From assembly GCF_001511835.1 (NCBI RefSeq), contig NZ_LN997848.1, positions 4,430,001-4,494,000 of the forward strand: DNA of 64,000 bases, written 5' to 3'. This document shows, piece by piece, positions 37,173 through 47,260 of this stretch. The first letter of the stretch is position 1, and each line of letters begins with the position of its first letter. Source of the stretch: Magnetospirillum sp. XM-1 (GTDB lineage Bacteria > Pseudomonadota > Alphaproteobacteria > Rhodospirillales > Magnetospirillaceae). The translations under genes and the position numbers were made by a program. The notes beneath the pieces are model-generated. The model saw only the letters and a list, made by a program, of their open reading frames with translations. It had not been told where the DNA came from and did no database searches.

Positions 37173-39647
37173 TTAGCGCTTAGGTATTACTCCGCTTAGA
37201 CGTATCTCATTGCCGGCGGACAACCAAATATCGAATACGGTTCCCCGGCCCCTTTCGCTGTCCACGGAAATGGCTGCCCCGTGCAGGTCCATGATCCGCT
37301 TGACGATGTAAAGCCCCAGACCGGCGCCGCGTATGCGGTCGGACTTGGTGGAGCGGTAGAATTTCTCGAAGATCCGCGACTGCTCCTCCACGGCGATTCC
37401 CGGTCCCTGGTCGGCGATCCGGACCCGGACCGCGTCGTCTTCTACGGTGACCTCGATGGTCACCGGGGAGCCGCCTGGCGAGAACTTTAGCGCATTGTCG
37501 ATCAGATTGGAAAACGCGATCCGCAATAGAGTCCAATCGGCCATCACGTCGGCCCGGCCCGGCGCATGCAGGACAAGATCGCGCTCACCGGCGAAGGGCC
37601 GCTTGTCGTCGCAGATGTCGGCCAGCATGCGGGCCACGTCGAGCCGGTCGGCATGCACCTGCAAGGAAGACGAATCGATCCGGTCGTCCGCCAGGCAGAC
37701 GTCGATGAGTTCCGACATGCGCCGCACGGCCCGGCGGATCTTCGCCACCTCCTCCTCCGCCTCCCCGTTGGCACCCAGATAGATGTTCAGCAATTGCGAC
37801 GCCGCCTCGATGATGGCCAGCGGAACCCTGAACTCGTGCGAGACCATCGCCAGGAAGTTGCGCTGCTCGCGCAGGGCCTGGCGCTCCGCCTCCAGCGCGG
37901 CCTCCGCCCGACGCCCGGTCAGCCGCAGGGCATCCTCGAGCTGCTTGCGGGTGGTGATGTCGTTCAGGCAGGCCAGCACGCAATCCCGGCCGCCATAGCT
38001 GAAACGCACCACCGACAGCAGGACCCAGCGCTGCATGCGCGGCATCCGCCGCAGGCGCAGTTCATGCCCGAGGACGGCGCCGCTCTGGTGGAGCTGGGCG
38101 ATCATCGGCCCCCGTTCCGACGGCTCGGCATAGAATTCCACGCTCATCATGCCGACCGCCTGGTCGGCCGGAACATTGAGAAGCTCGGCGGCCGGGCCGT
38201 TCAGGGAGATGATCTCTCCGTCGGGAAAGCTCGAGACCACCATGGGAAACGGCGCGGCTTCGAGAATGGCGCGTACCTGCCGTTCGCGGTCGGTGACACG
38301 GTCCTCGGCGGCCCGGCGCTCGGCGATTTCGCGCGCCAGGGTGGCGTTGGATTCAGCCAGCTCCCTGGTACGCAGGCTGACCCGCTCCTCCAGCGCCCGT
38401 TCGATCTGATAGGCGGCCTCCAACTGCTGCTGGCCGGCACGGCGGCGGTCGGCCTCGATTCCGGCGCTGTACCACACCAGCCCGCAGCCGATGAGCAGCA
38501 TGTGGGTGCTGGCCGCGAAATGGGCGACCAGATCCATCTCGATGGGCGTGGTGACAAGGCCGAGGACGCGGGCCACCACGAACATGTTGACCATGATGGG
38601 AAACAGGAAGGCCACCATGTACCACCGGGCGACGCCATCGCCGGCCAGCGACCGCCTCATGGCGAGAAAGGCCGTGATGAAGAACGACACCAGGACCAGC
38701 GACTGGACCACCGGCGCCGCCAGCCAATACAAGCCGAGCGGCACCGACACCGCCGCCCACTGGCAGCCCCGGCCGGTCCAGGTGTAGATCCGCTCCATCC
38801 TGGGAAAGTGATGCTCGAAATCCAGGACCTGCGACGCGAAGACCATGCCGCCGCCGATGGCCAGACAGGCCGAGATCCCCAGCATCTGGTCGGCCACCAG
38901 GGGAAAGGCGGGAACGATCATCTGGGACGCGAAGCCGCCGATCGCCAGATACATCAGTTCCAACGGAATTGCATAGGCAAGAAATCCGAGATGAAGCCGG
39001 TCCCGCCCCACCGCGAACTGCACCAGCGCGAACAGGATGATGATGATCGTCGCGCCATGGGCCAGACCGTGGGCCAGGTCCCGATGGGCGGCGCTGAGGG
39101 CGAATCCCTCGGGTGACAGAAGGCGCGCCGTGACGTTCACGGAACTCGTGGACTTGATCCGCAGGTAGACCCGATGGGGCAAGTCGTCGTCCAGACGGAT
39201 GGGGAAGACGAAGGTGCGATAAGGCAAGGGACGGGCATCGAAACGGACGCGGTCGCCGGCGGCGAAGGCGCGCAATACCCCCCGCTCGTCCTCGATGAAC
39301 AGGCCGACCTGATCCAGATAGGGGGGCTCGACCTCCAGCAGCCAATGGGAGGGCGCGTCGGCGCCGCGCCGAATCTCCGTCCTCAGCCACCATACGGCGC
39401 CGTCATAGCCGGCGGCAAGGTCGCCCGGCAGCGGCTTGAACCCCACGGCCGCCTCGGATTTGGTCACATCGTCGATATCGAGCTCGGCGGAGGGGTCCCG
39501 CAGCGCCGACCAGTGGCCGGATATCGGCTCCACCCTGGTTTCGGCGGAAAGATTCAGACCGGCGACGGCCCGTCCCCCCGCGAACACCATCGATCCAAGC
39601 GCCACGAACAAAACGAGCGTTACTTGCGCCACCCATCTCCAATGCAT
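37173..39647 (-). CDS. 7TMR-DISM sensor histidine kinase with PAS domain
   Basis: 824 residues. Signal peptide about 1-30, an extracytoplasmic DISMED2-like domain about 35-190 (AVWWLRTEIRRGAD and LDQVGLFIEDERG), seven TM helices about 200-410, coiled coil, PAS about 460-580, HisKA with phospho-His 604 in AMVSHEFRVPLAII, HATPase with IADQGPGIAVEEQ and GAGLGLYIVKRIMD. It is a paralogue of the kinase at 20478-22394 with a PAS insertion. Partnered by the response regulator just downstream. Its start is only 63-120 bases from the divergent outer membrane barrel gene. Confidence 0.94.
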   Translation of the reverse strand: MHWRWVAQVTLVLFVALGSMVFAGGRAVAGLNLSAETRVEPISGHWSALRDPSAELDIDDVTKSEAAVGFKPLPGDLAAGYDGAVWWLRTEIRRGADAPSHWLLEVEPPYLDQVGLFIEDERGVLRAFAAGDRVRFDARPLPYRTFVFPIRLDDDLPHRVYLRIKSTSSVNVTARLLSPEGFALSAAHRDLAHGLAHGATIIIILFALVQFAVGRDRLHLGFLAYAIPLELMYLAIGGFASQMIVPAFPLVADQMLGISACLAIGGGMVFASQVLDFEHHFPRMERIYTWTGRGCQWAAVSVPLGLYWLAAPVVQSLVLVSFFITAFLAMRRSLAGDGVARWYMVAFLFPIMVNMFVVARVLGLVTTPIEMDLVAHFAASTHMLLIGCGLVWYSAGIEADRRRAGQQQLEAAYQIERALEERVSLRTRELAESNATLAREIAERRAAEDRVTDRERQVRAILEAAPFPMVVSSFPDGEIISLNGPAAELLNVPADQAVGMMSVEFYAEPSERGPMIAQLHQSGAVLGHELRLRRMPRMQRWVLLSVVRFSYGGRDCVLACLNDITTRKQLEDALRLTGRRAEAALEAERQALREQRNFLAMVSHEFRVPLAIIEAASQLLNIYLGANGEAEEEVAKIRRAVRRMSELIDVCLADDRIDSSSLQVHADRLDVARMLADICDDKRPFAGERDLVLHAPGRADVMADWTLLRIAFSNLIDNALKFSPGGSPVTIEVTVEDDAVRVRIADQGPGIAVEEQSRIFEKFYRSTKSDRIRGAGLGLYIVKRIMDLHGAAISVDSERGRGTVFDIWLSAGNEIRLSGVIPKR

Positions 39648-39767
39648 GGCTCAGTTGTCTCCCCCCGCTCAGCCATATGCAAGCGGTACACCGAAGACGG
39701 CGGGAGTGCAATGCTTGTGGCTGGATTGGCTTGCCTTTCCCATGCCGATCCGATTACCTCTACCGTC

Positions 39768-41717
39768 ATGAGAAGGGGGCGTAATCATAATCGAAGCCTG
39801 TTGCGCAAGCTGCCGGTCCTGGCGGCGCTGATGGCGATTGGCGAGCAGTCGGAGGCGGGCGAGCCGCCCAAGCTGCTGCCCGATCAGTCCTTCGTCGACA
39901 CCCGCTACATGCCGCGCCATGCCGGACAGGACGTCCCGCCCCTCATGCTGCTGACCGACCTGCCGGTGGCCGAGCCGCTGATGCCGGCCAAGACCGCCTG
40001 GCCCGTCGAATTTTTCGCCCAGCGCCGGGCCGTGGCGGCGGCGGCATCGAACAATGCCGTGCTGACCGGCGGTTTCCAGGGCAACGGCAACGTCTCGACC
40101 GAAGCCGGCCTGGCCAATACCGAGATCGGCGACGGCTCGGTCTGGGGCGGCCTGCGCCACGACCACGTCAAGCCCTACGAGGACGGAGCCGGCCAGCGGG
40201 TCAATTACGGCTATGACCGCGTCAACAGCCAACTGGCCGCCAGCTGGCGCCCCGCCCCGCAAAGCCGCCTGTCCGGCTTCGTCATGCGCGACGCCTTCTC
40301 CAATCACCGCATTCCCAATTACGGCATCGACGCCACCCGCCTGGACCGCTATCTCGCCACCACGGTGTTCGAGCACAAGCCGGTGGAGTCCAAGCTGGAC
40401 CGCATCGAGACCGGCATCGTCTTCGACGCACTCAGCTACGACGCCGACAACACCTCGCTGCGCGACCGGGGCAGCCTGGGCCTCAAGTACAACGGCCTGT
40501 GGGCCACCACCCGCGGCCTGGCCCGCGGCGAGTTCACCACCGGGGCCTTCCGCAACACGGTGACCGCCGATTTCGGCCTGTTGAAGTACAATATCGACAT
40601 CGACGCCCTGTATCCGGCCCAGGGTCAGGCGGTCCACCGCATGCCCGACGTCCAGACCCTGCAGGCCGGCCTGACCTGGGCCACCGCCACCCGGCTGTCG
40701 CCCCAGGATTCGCTGGCCGCCGCCCTTCGCCTCGACGCCATCCATTCCGACGCCAACGACCGCAGCCAGATGCCGCCGGTGTCAGGCAGCGGCGCCACGT
40801 CCTTCCAGGTCACGCCGCAGCAATTGTGGAACAGCTATTACGGCAACAACAACAAGTCCAGCCCGTCCAACCTCAACCTCAGCGGTCGCGTCCTGCTGGC
40901 CCACGACACCGAGGATAAGACCGGGCGGCTGCACATGGATTTGCGGCGCGCCGTGCGCAGCCCCGACGCCGGCGAGCGCTTCTACGCCAGTTCCGGCCCC
41001 GCCGCCCTCACCCAGGTGGGCAACCCCCAGCTCGATCCCGAGGCCCATCACCGCCTGGAATTCGGGGTGCGACAGGATTTCGGCGGCTTCAAGGGCAATT
41101 TCGCGCCGGGCAATCCGGCGGGATCGTGGCGGGTGGCGGCCACCGGCTACGGCGACCGGGTGGTGGACTTCATCACCGCCGACCGCGCCCATGGCCAGCC
41201 CGGCATCCTGAAAAGCGACGGCGCCATCGTCTACCGCAACGTCGAGGCCTATCTGGCCGGCGCCGCCCTGGAGGGCTGGTGGCAGATGTCCGAATCCTGG
41301 TCGGCGCGGGCCAGGCTGTCATGGACCCGGGGCGAGAATCTCACCGATTCCCGCCCGCTCTACCAGATTGCCCCGCTGGACGGCGAGATGGTGGTCGAGC
41401 ATCGGCGCGAGCTGGCCCCGGATACCGTGGGATCGGTGGGGGCGCGGCTCAGCTTCGCCGCCAGCCAGAACCGCATCGACGCCTACACCTCGTCCGGCTC
41501 GGGCCAGGACACGGCTGGCGCGACGGCCGGCTGGGCCCTGCTCGACCTGTTCGCCGGAGCGGCGCTGGGCAGCCGGGCGGCCATCACCGCCGGCATCGCC
41601 AACCTGCTGGACAAGCACTATCACCTGCACGTCAACCCGCTGCCGCAAAGTCCCACCACCAAACTGCAGTGGGCTCCGGGTCGCAGCGCCTTCGTCCAGG
41701 CGTCGGTCAGCTTCTGA
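39768..41717 (+). CDS. OprC/NosA-like TonB-receptor-type beta barrel lacking a recognisable plug domain
   Basis: 649 residues from ATG 39768; ATG 39711 (GGGAG 4 bases upstream) is an equally possible start. After a signal-like N-terminus (LLRKLPVLAALMAI) there are only about 60 residues before barrel strands begin. The last 250 residues match TonB-dependent copper receptors closely in pattern: NPQLDPEAHHRLEFGVRQDF, GDRVVDFITADRAHGQPGIL, GAIVYRNVEAYLAGAAL, IANLLDKHYHLHVNP and a terminal SAFVQASVSF. But the plug hallmarks (TonB box, RG...G.R, LDG, GPxS/T.LYG) are absent. It may be a porin-like remnant or a real plugless channel. It is divergent from the two-component operon. Confidence 0.8.
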   Translation: MRRGRNHNRSLLRKLPVLAALMAIGEQSEAGEPPKLLPDQSFVDTRYMPRHAGQDVPPLMLLTDLPVAEPLMPAKTAWPVEFFAQRRAVAAAASNNAVLTGGFQGNGNVSTEAGLANTEIGDGSVWGGLRHDHVKPYEDGAGQRVNYGYDRVNSQLAASWRPAPQSRLSGFVMRDAFSNHRIPNYGIDATRLDRYLATTVFEHKPVESKLDRIETGIVFDALSYDADNTSLRDRGSLGLKYNGLWATTRGLARGEFTTGAFRNTVTADFGLLKYNIDIDALYPAQGQAVHRMPDVQTLQAGLTWATATRLSPQDSLAAALRLDAIHSDANDRSQMPPVSGSGATSFQVTPQQLWNSYYGNNNKSSPSNLNLSGRVLLAHDTEDKTGRLHMDLRRAVRSPDAGERFYASSGPAALTQVGNPQLDPEAHHRLEFGVRQDFGGFKGNFAPGNPAGSWRVAATGYGDRVVDFITADRAHGQPGILKSDGAIVYRNVEAYLAGAALEGWWQMSESWSARARLSWTRGENLTDSRPLYQIAPLDGEMVVEHRRELAPDTVGSVGARLSFAASQNRIDAYTSSGSGQDTAGATAGWALLDLFAGAALGSRAAITAGIANLLDKHYHLHVNPLPQSPTTKLQWAPGRSAFVQASVSF

Positions 41718-41719
41718 AG

Positions 41720-41741
41720 GCCGAGCTCATGGTAGCTCGGC
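41720..41741. terminator. Hairpin after the plugless barrel gene
   Basis: GCCGAGCT-CATGGT-AGCTCGGC, perfect 8-base arms, starting 3 bases after the stop codon; no T run. The rest of the gap to 41857 holds GC-rich sequence with no gene. Confidence 0.5.
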
Positions 41742-41856
41742 TAGGCCCAAGGGGCCGCGCGGCTTGTGCCGCGGGAGCCAAGGCCGCCCTCCAGCTTTGC
41801 TAGACATGCACGCCGTTGCGTGCCGGCCGCCCGGCGATTGAGGGCATGAAACAAAG

Positions 41857-42969
41857 TCACGCCGTCGGCGTGGCGGCGTCCAGCAGCATGGCGCGGAACA
41901 GGGCCAGGAGGGACAGGTCGATCTCGCCGCCCATGCGCTCGGTCATCAAGGTCAGCGCATCTTCCGGCGACATGGGCTCCTTGTAGACCCGGCGGTCGGT
42001 CAGTGCCCCGAAGATGTCGACGATGGAGGCCATGCGGGCCAACTCGTTCAACTGCGAGCCCTTGAGCTGGCCGGGATAGCCGTTGCCGTCCAGCTTCTCG
42101 TGGTGCTGGGCGGCGATGGTCAGCACGCCCTTGGGCAGGCTTTCGCACAGCTTCAGGTAATCCACCGATTTCGGCACATGGCTGCGCATCACCTGCAATT
42201 CGCCGTCGTCGAGGCGGCCGGGCTTGTTCAGCACCTCGTGCGGGATGGTCATCTTGCCGATGTCGTGCAGCAATCCGCCGCTGGCCAGCAGGCTGAGGTC
42301 GTCGCCCTTGAGCCCGATGGTATGGCCGAACAGCGACAACAGCGTCGCCACCCGCAGCGAGTGGACGTAGGAGTAGTTGTCGTGGCCCTTGACCCCGTTG
42401 AGGATCACCTTGAAATCGTGGTTGCTGACCGCGTCGACCAGCGGGCCGCAAGCCTCGTTGATCTCCTGGTAGACCAGGGGTTCGCCCTTGTCGATCAGGT
42501 CCGAGATGTTGTTGAAGCTGTCCACCGTGCGGCGCAGCGATTCCTTGTAGTGCGGCGCCAAATTCTCCCAGCCCGCCTCCACCGATTTATTGACCAGCCC
42601 CGAGATGGTCTTGATCAGGGTCGAACGGCGATAGGGCTTTTCCAGACAGGCGTCGGTGTCATAGGCGGCGCTGCCCAGCTGCTGGATGGGGCGGGCCAGC
42701 GTGCGGATGATGGGCACCCCTTTCAACAGCCTGCGGGCGGTCGCGATGGGATCACCCCCCAGGCGAGGCAGCGCCTTTTCGTCCAGCAGCACCACGCAGG
42801 GCGGCGATCCCGACAGGCTCTCCATGGCCTGGTCGAACTGCTCGAACGCCGCCACCTGATAGAACGACGTCAGGGCGGCGGCCACCTGCTGGCGATGGCC
42901 GGCATGGGCGTCCACCACCGCCACCAGAATCTTGCGGGAATGCTCCGCGGCCGGCATGGGCATGGCCAT
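41857..42969 (-). CDS. HD-GYP domain response-regulator-like protein (c-di-GMP phosphodiesterase)
   Basis: 370 residues. Receiver-like domain about 13-125 with candidate phospho-Asp 63 (VVLLDEK) and Lys 111 (LEKPYR). A linker leads to an HD-GYP domain about 180-365 with H203, HD at 235-236 (LLHDIGKMTIP), HHEKLDGNGYPG (GYP at 297-299) and DIFGALTDRRVYK. The key residues are intact, so c-di-GMP hydrolysis is likely. ATG 42969 overlaps the TGA of the upstream gene (TGATG), meaning translational coupling. The diguanylate cyclase at 31066 would be the opposing enzyme. Confidence 0.93.
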   Translation of the reverse strand: MAMPMPAAEHSRKILVAVVDAHAGHRQQVAAALTSFYQVAAFEQFDQAMESLSGSPPCVVLLDEKALPRLGGDPIATARRLLKGVPIIRTLARPIQQLGSAAYDTDACLEKPYRRSTLIKTISGLVNKSVEAGWENLAPHYKESLRRTVDSFNNISDLIDKGEPLVYQEINEACGPLVDAVSNHDFKVILNGVKGHDNYSYVHSLRVATLLSLFGHTIGLKGDDLSLLASGGLLHDIGKMTIPHEVLNKPGRLDDGELQVMRSHVPKSVDYLKLCESLPKGVLTIAAQHHEKLDGNGYPGQLKGSQLNELARMASIVDIFGALTDRRVYKEPMSPEDALTLMTERMGGEIDLSLLALFRAMLLDAATPTA

Positions 42970-43703
42970 CACGCGCCCCCTCCCTGCCGGGCCGCCGTGG
43001 CCGGCTGGCCGAGATCGAAGCCGCGCAGGGTATGCTGCAGCGTCTCGCGGATGCGGTCGGTCTGCTCGGCGCTGGGCCGAGCACCGGTCGGACTGGGCTT
43101 GCTCATGGCCTGGACCCAGACCCACTGGCCGGGAGGCGTGTCGAGAAAGCGCAGCAGCCGGCGCAACGCATGGGCCAGCACCTGGGCCGCGCGGCTTTCG
43201 GCATAGAAGGTGTCCCACACCAGATTGTGTCCATGGACCACCAGCAGGCTTTGCAGAATGGCGCGGCTGTGGCGGTCGTATTCGGCGTACTTGTCGCCGC
43301 ACGCCGCCTCCAGCACCTCGAAGTAATTGCCGAGGAAGGGCCGGGGATAAGCCGGCGGCTCCCCCGACAGCAAGGTCTCGAACGGGCGCACCATCAGGCG
43401 GCGAAACGGATTGTCGCGGCTGGACGCCTTGCCCCGCCCCGGCTGGAATCTCAGGCGGCAGGCCTTTTCCAGGGAATCGAAGGCCACGTCCAGTTCATAG
43501 GTGCCGCGCCCCACCAGCTTCAGGATCTTGATCGCGTCCTCGACACGCACCAATCCGTCACGGGCGGTTTCGCGCAACAGGCGTTCCAGGACGCCGGACA
43601 CCACGGCGGCGGCCCCGTAGCAACCGCGGCCGTCACTGCCGCAGGATGCCCCGCCCCCTTCTGTTTCCGTTGAAATTCTTCGGCCGCCGCCTGAACTATT
43701 CAT
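42969..43703 (-). CDS. Uncharacterised protein translationally coupled to an HD-GYP gene
   Basis: 244 residues, not recognised. The first 30 residues are Gly/Ser-rich and may be disordered; ATG 43703 may therefore be too far upstream. The core (about 35-205) is predicted helical, with SGVLERLLRETARDGLVRVE, GRGTYELDVAFDSLEKACR and SRAILQSLLVVHGHNLVWDT. No TM segment, signal peptide or enzyme motif is visible. The stop codon overlaps the HD-GYP start, so it may be a sensor or regulator of that phosphodiesterase. That is inference from gene order alone. Confidence 0.75.
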   Translation of the reverse strand: MNSSGGGRRISTETEGGGASCGSDGRGCYGAAAVVSGVLERLLRETARDGLVRVEDAIKILKLVGRGTYELDVAFDSLEKACRLRFQPGRGKASSRDNPFRRLMVRPFETLLSGEPPAYPRPFLGNYFEVLEAACGDKYAEYDRHSRAILQSLLVVHGHNLVWDTFYAESRAAQVLAHALRRLLRFLDTPPGQWVWVQAMSKPSPTGARPSAEQTDRIRETLQHTLRGFDLGQPATAARQGGGA

Positions 43704-43922
43704 GACCCCATCTCATGTCATGCGAAAATCCCATATCTTGAGTATGGGAATATTAGTGGGGATACACAACATTCAGAGGGTGACGAACCTTAACCGAATC
43801 TTGCATATTCCAGGACCGACATTGACGATCCGCCGAGATACAGGATTCACCCTACCACCGAAGCCTATAAAGGACCTCCGCGCACCCTGTTCGCATATGC
43901 CATTTACTTCCTTTGTATGAAT

Positions 43923-43954
43923 AAAAAAGGCCCCCGTCCCAGGGGACAGGGGCC
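43923..43954 (-). terminator. Rho-independent terminator of phaB
   Basis: GGCCCCTGTCCC / GGGACGGGGGCC stem with TTTTTT on the minus strand, 30 bases after the phaB stop. The gap 43704-43922 upstream of the unknown gene is AT-rich promoter-type sequence. Confidence 0.9.
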
Positions 43955-43983
43955 TCGTCCATTCGCCCGAAGGCGAAAACGGA

Positions 43984-44706
43984 TCAGTACATGTGCTGGC
44001 CGCCGTTGACCGACAGGGTCGAGCCGGTGATGAAATCGGCCTCGTCGGCGATCAGGAACATGACGCAGCGCGCGATGTCCTCGGCGCGGCCCAGACGGCC
44101 CACCGGGATCTTGGCGATGATCTTCTCCAGCACCGCCGGCGGCACGGCGCGGACCATGTCGGTGTCCACATAGCCCGGCGCGATGGCGTTGACGGTGATG
44201 TTCTTGGCGGCGCCTTCCTGGGCCAGGGCCTTGGTGAAGCCGTGGATGCCGGACTTGGCGGCGGCGTAGTTCACCTGGCCGTACTGGCCGGCCTGGCCGT
44301 TGATGGAGCCGATGTTGACGATGCGGCCGAAGCCCCGCTCGCGCATGGAATCGATGGTGAGGCGCGCCATGTTGAAGCACGAGGTCAGGTTGGTGTGGAT
44401 CACGTCTTCCCACATCTGATAGCTCATGCGATGCAGGGTGGCGTCACGGGTGATGCCGGCGTTGTTGACGATAATCTCCACCGGGCCGTGCTCGGCGACG
44501 ATCTTGGCGATGGCGGCCTCGCAGGCGGGGTAGCTGCCGACGTCCCACTTCATGGCGGGAATGCCGGTCTCGGCGGTGAACTTGGCGGCCGCCTCGTCAT
44601 TTCCGCCGTAATTGGCCACCACCTTGTAGCCGGCCTTCTTCAGGGTCACCGAAATCTCGCGGCCGATGCCGCGGGTACCGCCGGTCACAATTGCTAAACG
44701 ACCCAT
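43984..44706 (-). CDS. phaB: Acetoacetyl-CoA reductase (NADPH) PhaB
   Basis: 240 residues, a short-chain dehydrogenase. Nucleotide motif VTGGTRGIG (8-15), NNAG (81-84), catalytic Ser near 134 (NIGSINGQ), Tyr147 and Lys151 (YAAAK). The segment NIGSINGQAGQYGQVNYAAA is characteristic of PhaB. It reduces acetoacetyl-CoA to (R)-3-hydroxybutyryl-CoA, the PHB monomer. GAGGAGAAGTCC sits just upstream. It follows phaA but with a hairpin between them. Confidence 0.97.
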   Translation of the reverse strand: MGRLAIVTGGTRGIGREISVTLKKAGYKVVANYGGNDEAAAKFTAETGIPAMKWDVGSYPACEAAIAKIVAEHGPVEIIVNNAGITRDATLHRMSYQMWEDVIHTNLTSCFNMARLTIDSMRERGFGRIVNIGSINGQAGQYGQVNYAAAKSGIHGFTKALAQEGAAKNITVNAIAPGYVDTDMVRAVPPAVLEKIIAKIPVGRLGRAEDIARCVMFLIADEADFITGSTLSVNGGQHMY

Positions 44707-44799
44707 GGACTTCTCCTCTATTACTGTGTCTCCGCTCGGATCTTTGAAGCCGGATTGGCCCGGCGCGTCCGATCTTGTATTTCCGTCCTGTGAAAAGCC

Positions 44800-44833
44800 G
44801 GGGAGCCGCCGGGCGGGCGCGGCTCCCCTTTTT
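44800..44833. terminator. Hairpin between phaA and phaB
   Basis: GGGGAGCCGC / GCGGCTCCCC perfect 10-base arms with a 9-base loop; TTTTT on the plus-strand side and GGCTTTT on the minus-strand side. It ends phaA transcription partly or fully, so phaB may also have its own promoter in 44707-44790. Confidence 0.75.
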
Positions 44834-44849
44834 CTAAAAACCTAAGGGA

Positions 44850-46022
<1,173 letters not shown>

Positions 46023-46087
46023 GAGCTTGGAGTCTCCTAAGGTGGGTATGGGGCCGCTCAAAGGCAGAACTGCTTGGGGGAGGGGGA

Positions 46088-46108
46088 TTTCTGGCATCGT
46101 TCCAGAAA
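46088..46108. other. Hairpin between phaC and phaA
   Basis: TTTCTGG-CATCGTT-CCAGAAA, perfect 7-base arms, flanked by G-rich and C-rich tracts that extend the pairing imperfectly. It may be a phaC terminator or an element in the phaA leader. Confidence 0.4.
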
Positions 46109-46159
46109 CATGTCTCCCCCCGCTGTCATAGCGCTTCGGTTACCCCTTATGCAACCAGT

Positions 46160-47260
46160 CTAATTGCCTGCCCTGCGGTGCAGCCAGCGCATGAGCGGCC
46201 CATAGACCTCGGTCTTGGCGCGTGGTCCGGTCAACATGCCAACATGTCCACCGGCCAACCGCATCAGCTTGGCACTTGGGATGCGTTCCCACAATGGTAA
46301 AGCTGAGACCGGCGGCACAATCCTGTCCCGCTTGGGGATCATCACCAGGGTGGGAACCGTAACACTCTCGGGGTTGACAGGACTGCCTTCGATACACCAG
46401 CGCCCCTGGGCGGGATCATTTTCCCCGTACCAGCCGAACAGGCATTCGCGCGCCACCGGACCGGCCAGCGGCACGCCGTCATTGGCCCAATCCTCCAGCG
46501 CGACAAAGTCGCGGGCGGCGGCGCTTTTGCCATTCAGGCGGGCGAAGGCGGTGAACTTGCGCACGGCGAGGCCGGGGTCCAGTCCGGCGAACATGGCCTG
46601 GAGCATGTCCACCGGCACTTCGCCCACTCCGTCGATCAGGGTTCCCATGGGCTGGGCCAGGGCCTTCATCAGCACGGAATTGGCCTCGCGCCCCACCACG
46701 AAGTCGAAGGGGGTGGCCAGCAGCACCAGGGCCGACACCGCGTCGGGCCGCCGCTGGGCCAGGGCCAGGGCCAGCAGGCCGCCCATGCAATAGCCCACCG
46801 CCGCCGCTTTTTTCCCTGTCAGGCGCACCACCTCGTCCAGCGCCGCTTCCAGGCGGCCGGCGATGTAGTCGGTCAGGGTGAAGCTCCGCTCCGCCTCGCC
46901 CGGCGCGTCCCAATCCACCAGGAACGGGGCCAGTCCCTTGGCGGCGAGATAGCGCATCAGGCTGCGCTTTTGCGAAAGGTCCAGGATGTAGGCGCGGTTG
47001 ATCAGCGAGGGCACCACCAGCACCGGCGGGCCGTCGCATCCGGGCTGGCGGTAGTCGCGCAAGGACGTGGTGCCCTGGCGCCAGACTTCCGGGGCCGGGT
47101 CGAGGGCGCGGCGATAGGGGTGGTGGCGATAGGCCTCTATCCCCGCCAGGAAGGAATCATGGCGACGCGCCGATTCGGCGGCGACCTCCGCGTCAAGCCG
47201 GGTCCAGGCGTCGGGTCCGGCCTCCGCGAGGCTTTGCGTCAGGTTTCGGCCCGCCTCCAC
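46160..47260 (-). CDS. phaC: Poly(3-hydroxyalkanoate) synthase, short class III-like PhaC
   Basis: 366 residues if started at GTG 47260, which has a perfect GGAGG 9 bases upstream (TTG 47263 at 6 bases is possible; ATG 47323 and 47344 lack a binding site). The synthase box is GYCMGG with nucleophile Cys158; Asp312 (KRDRIVPP) and His339 (GGHVGM) complete the triad. VPSLINRAYILDL and LVDWDAPGEAERSFTLTDYI match PhaC. Class I synthases are near 580-600 residues, so this is class III-sized, the type that needs a PhaE partner. The start lies inside the upstream small gene. Confidence 0.88.
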   Translation of the reverse strand: MEAGRNLTQSLAEAGPDAWTRLDAEVAAESARRHDSFLAGIEAYRHHPYRRALDPAPEVWRQGTTSLRDYRQPGCDGPPVLVVPSLINRAYILDLSQKRSLMRYLAAKGLAPFLVDWDAPGEAERSFTLTDYIAGRLEAALDEVVRLTGKKAAAVGYCMGGLLALALAQRRPDAVSALVLLATPFDFVVGREANSVLMKALAQPMGTLIDGVGEVPVDMLQAMFAGLDPGLAVRKFTAFARLNGKSAAARDFVALEDWANDGVPLAGPVARECLFGWYGENDPAQGRWCIEGSPVNPESVTVPTLVMIPKRDRIVPPVSALPLWERIPSAKLMRLAGGHVGMLTGPRAKTEVYGPLMRWLHRRAGN

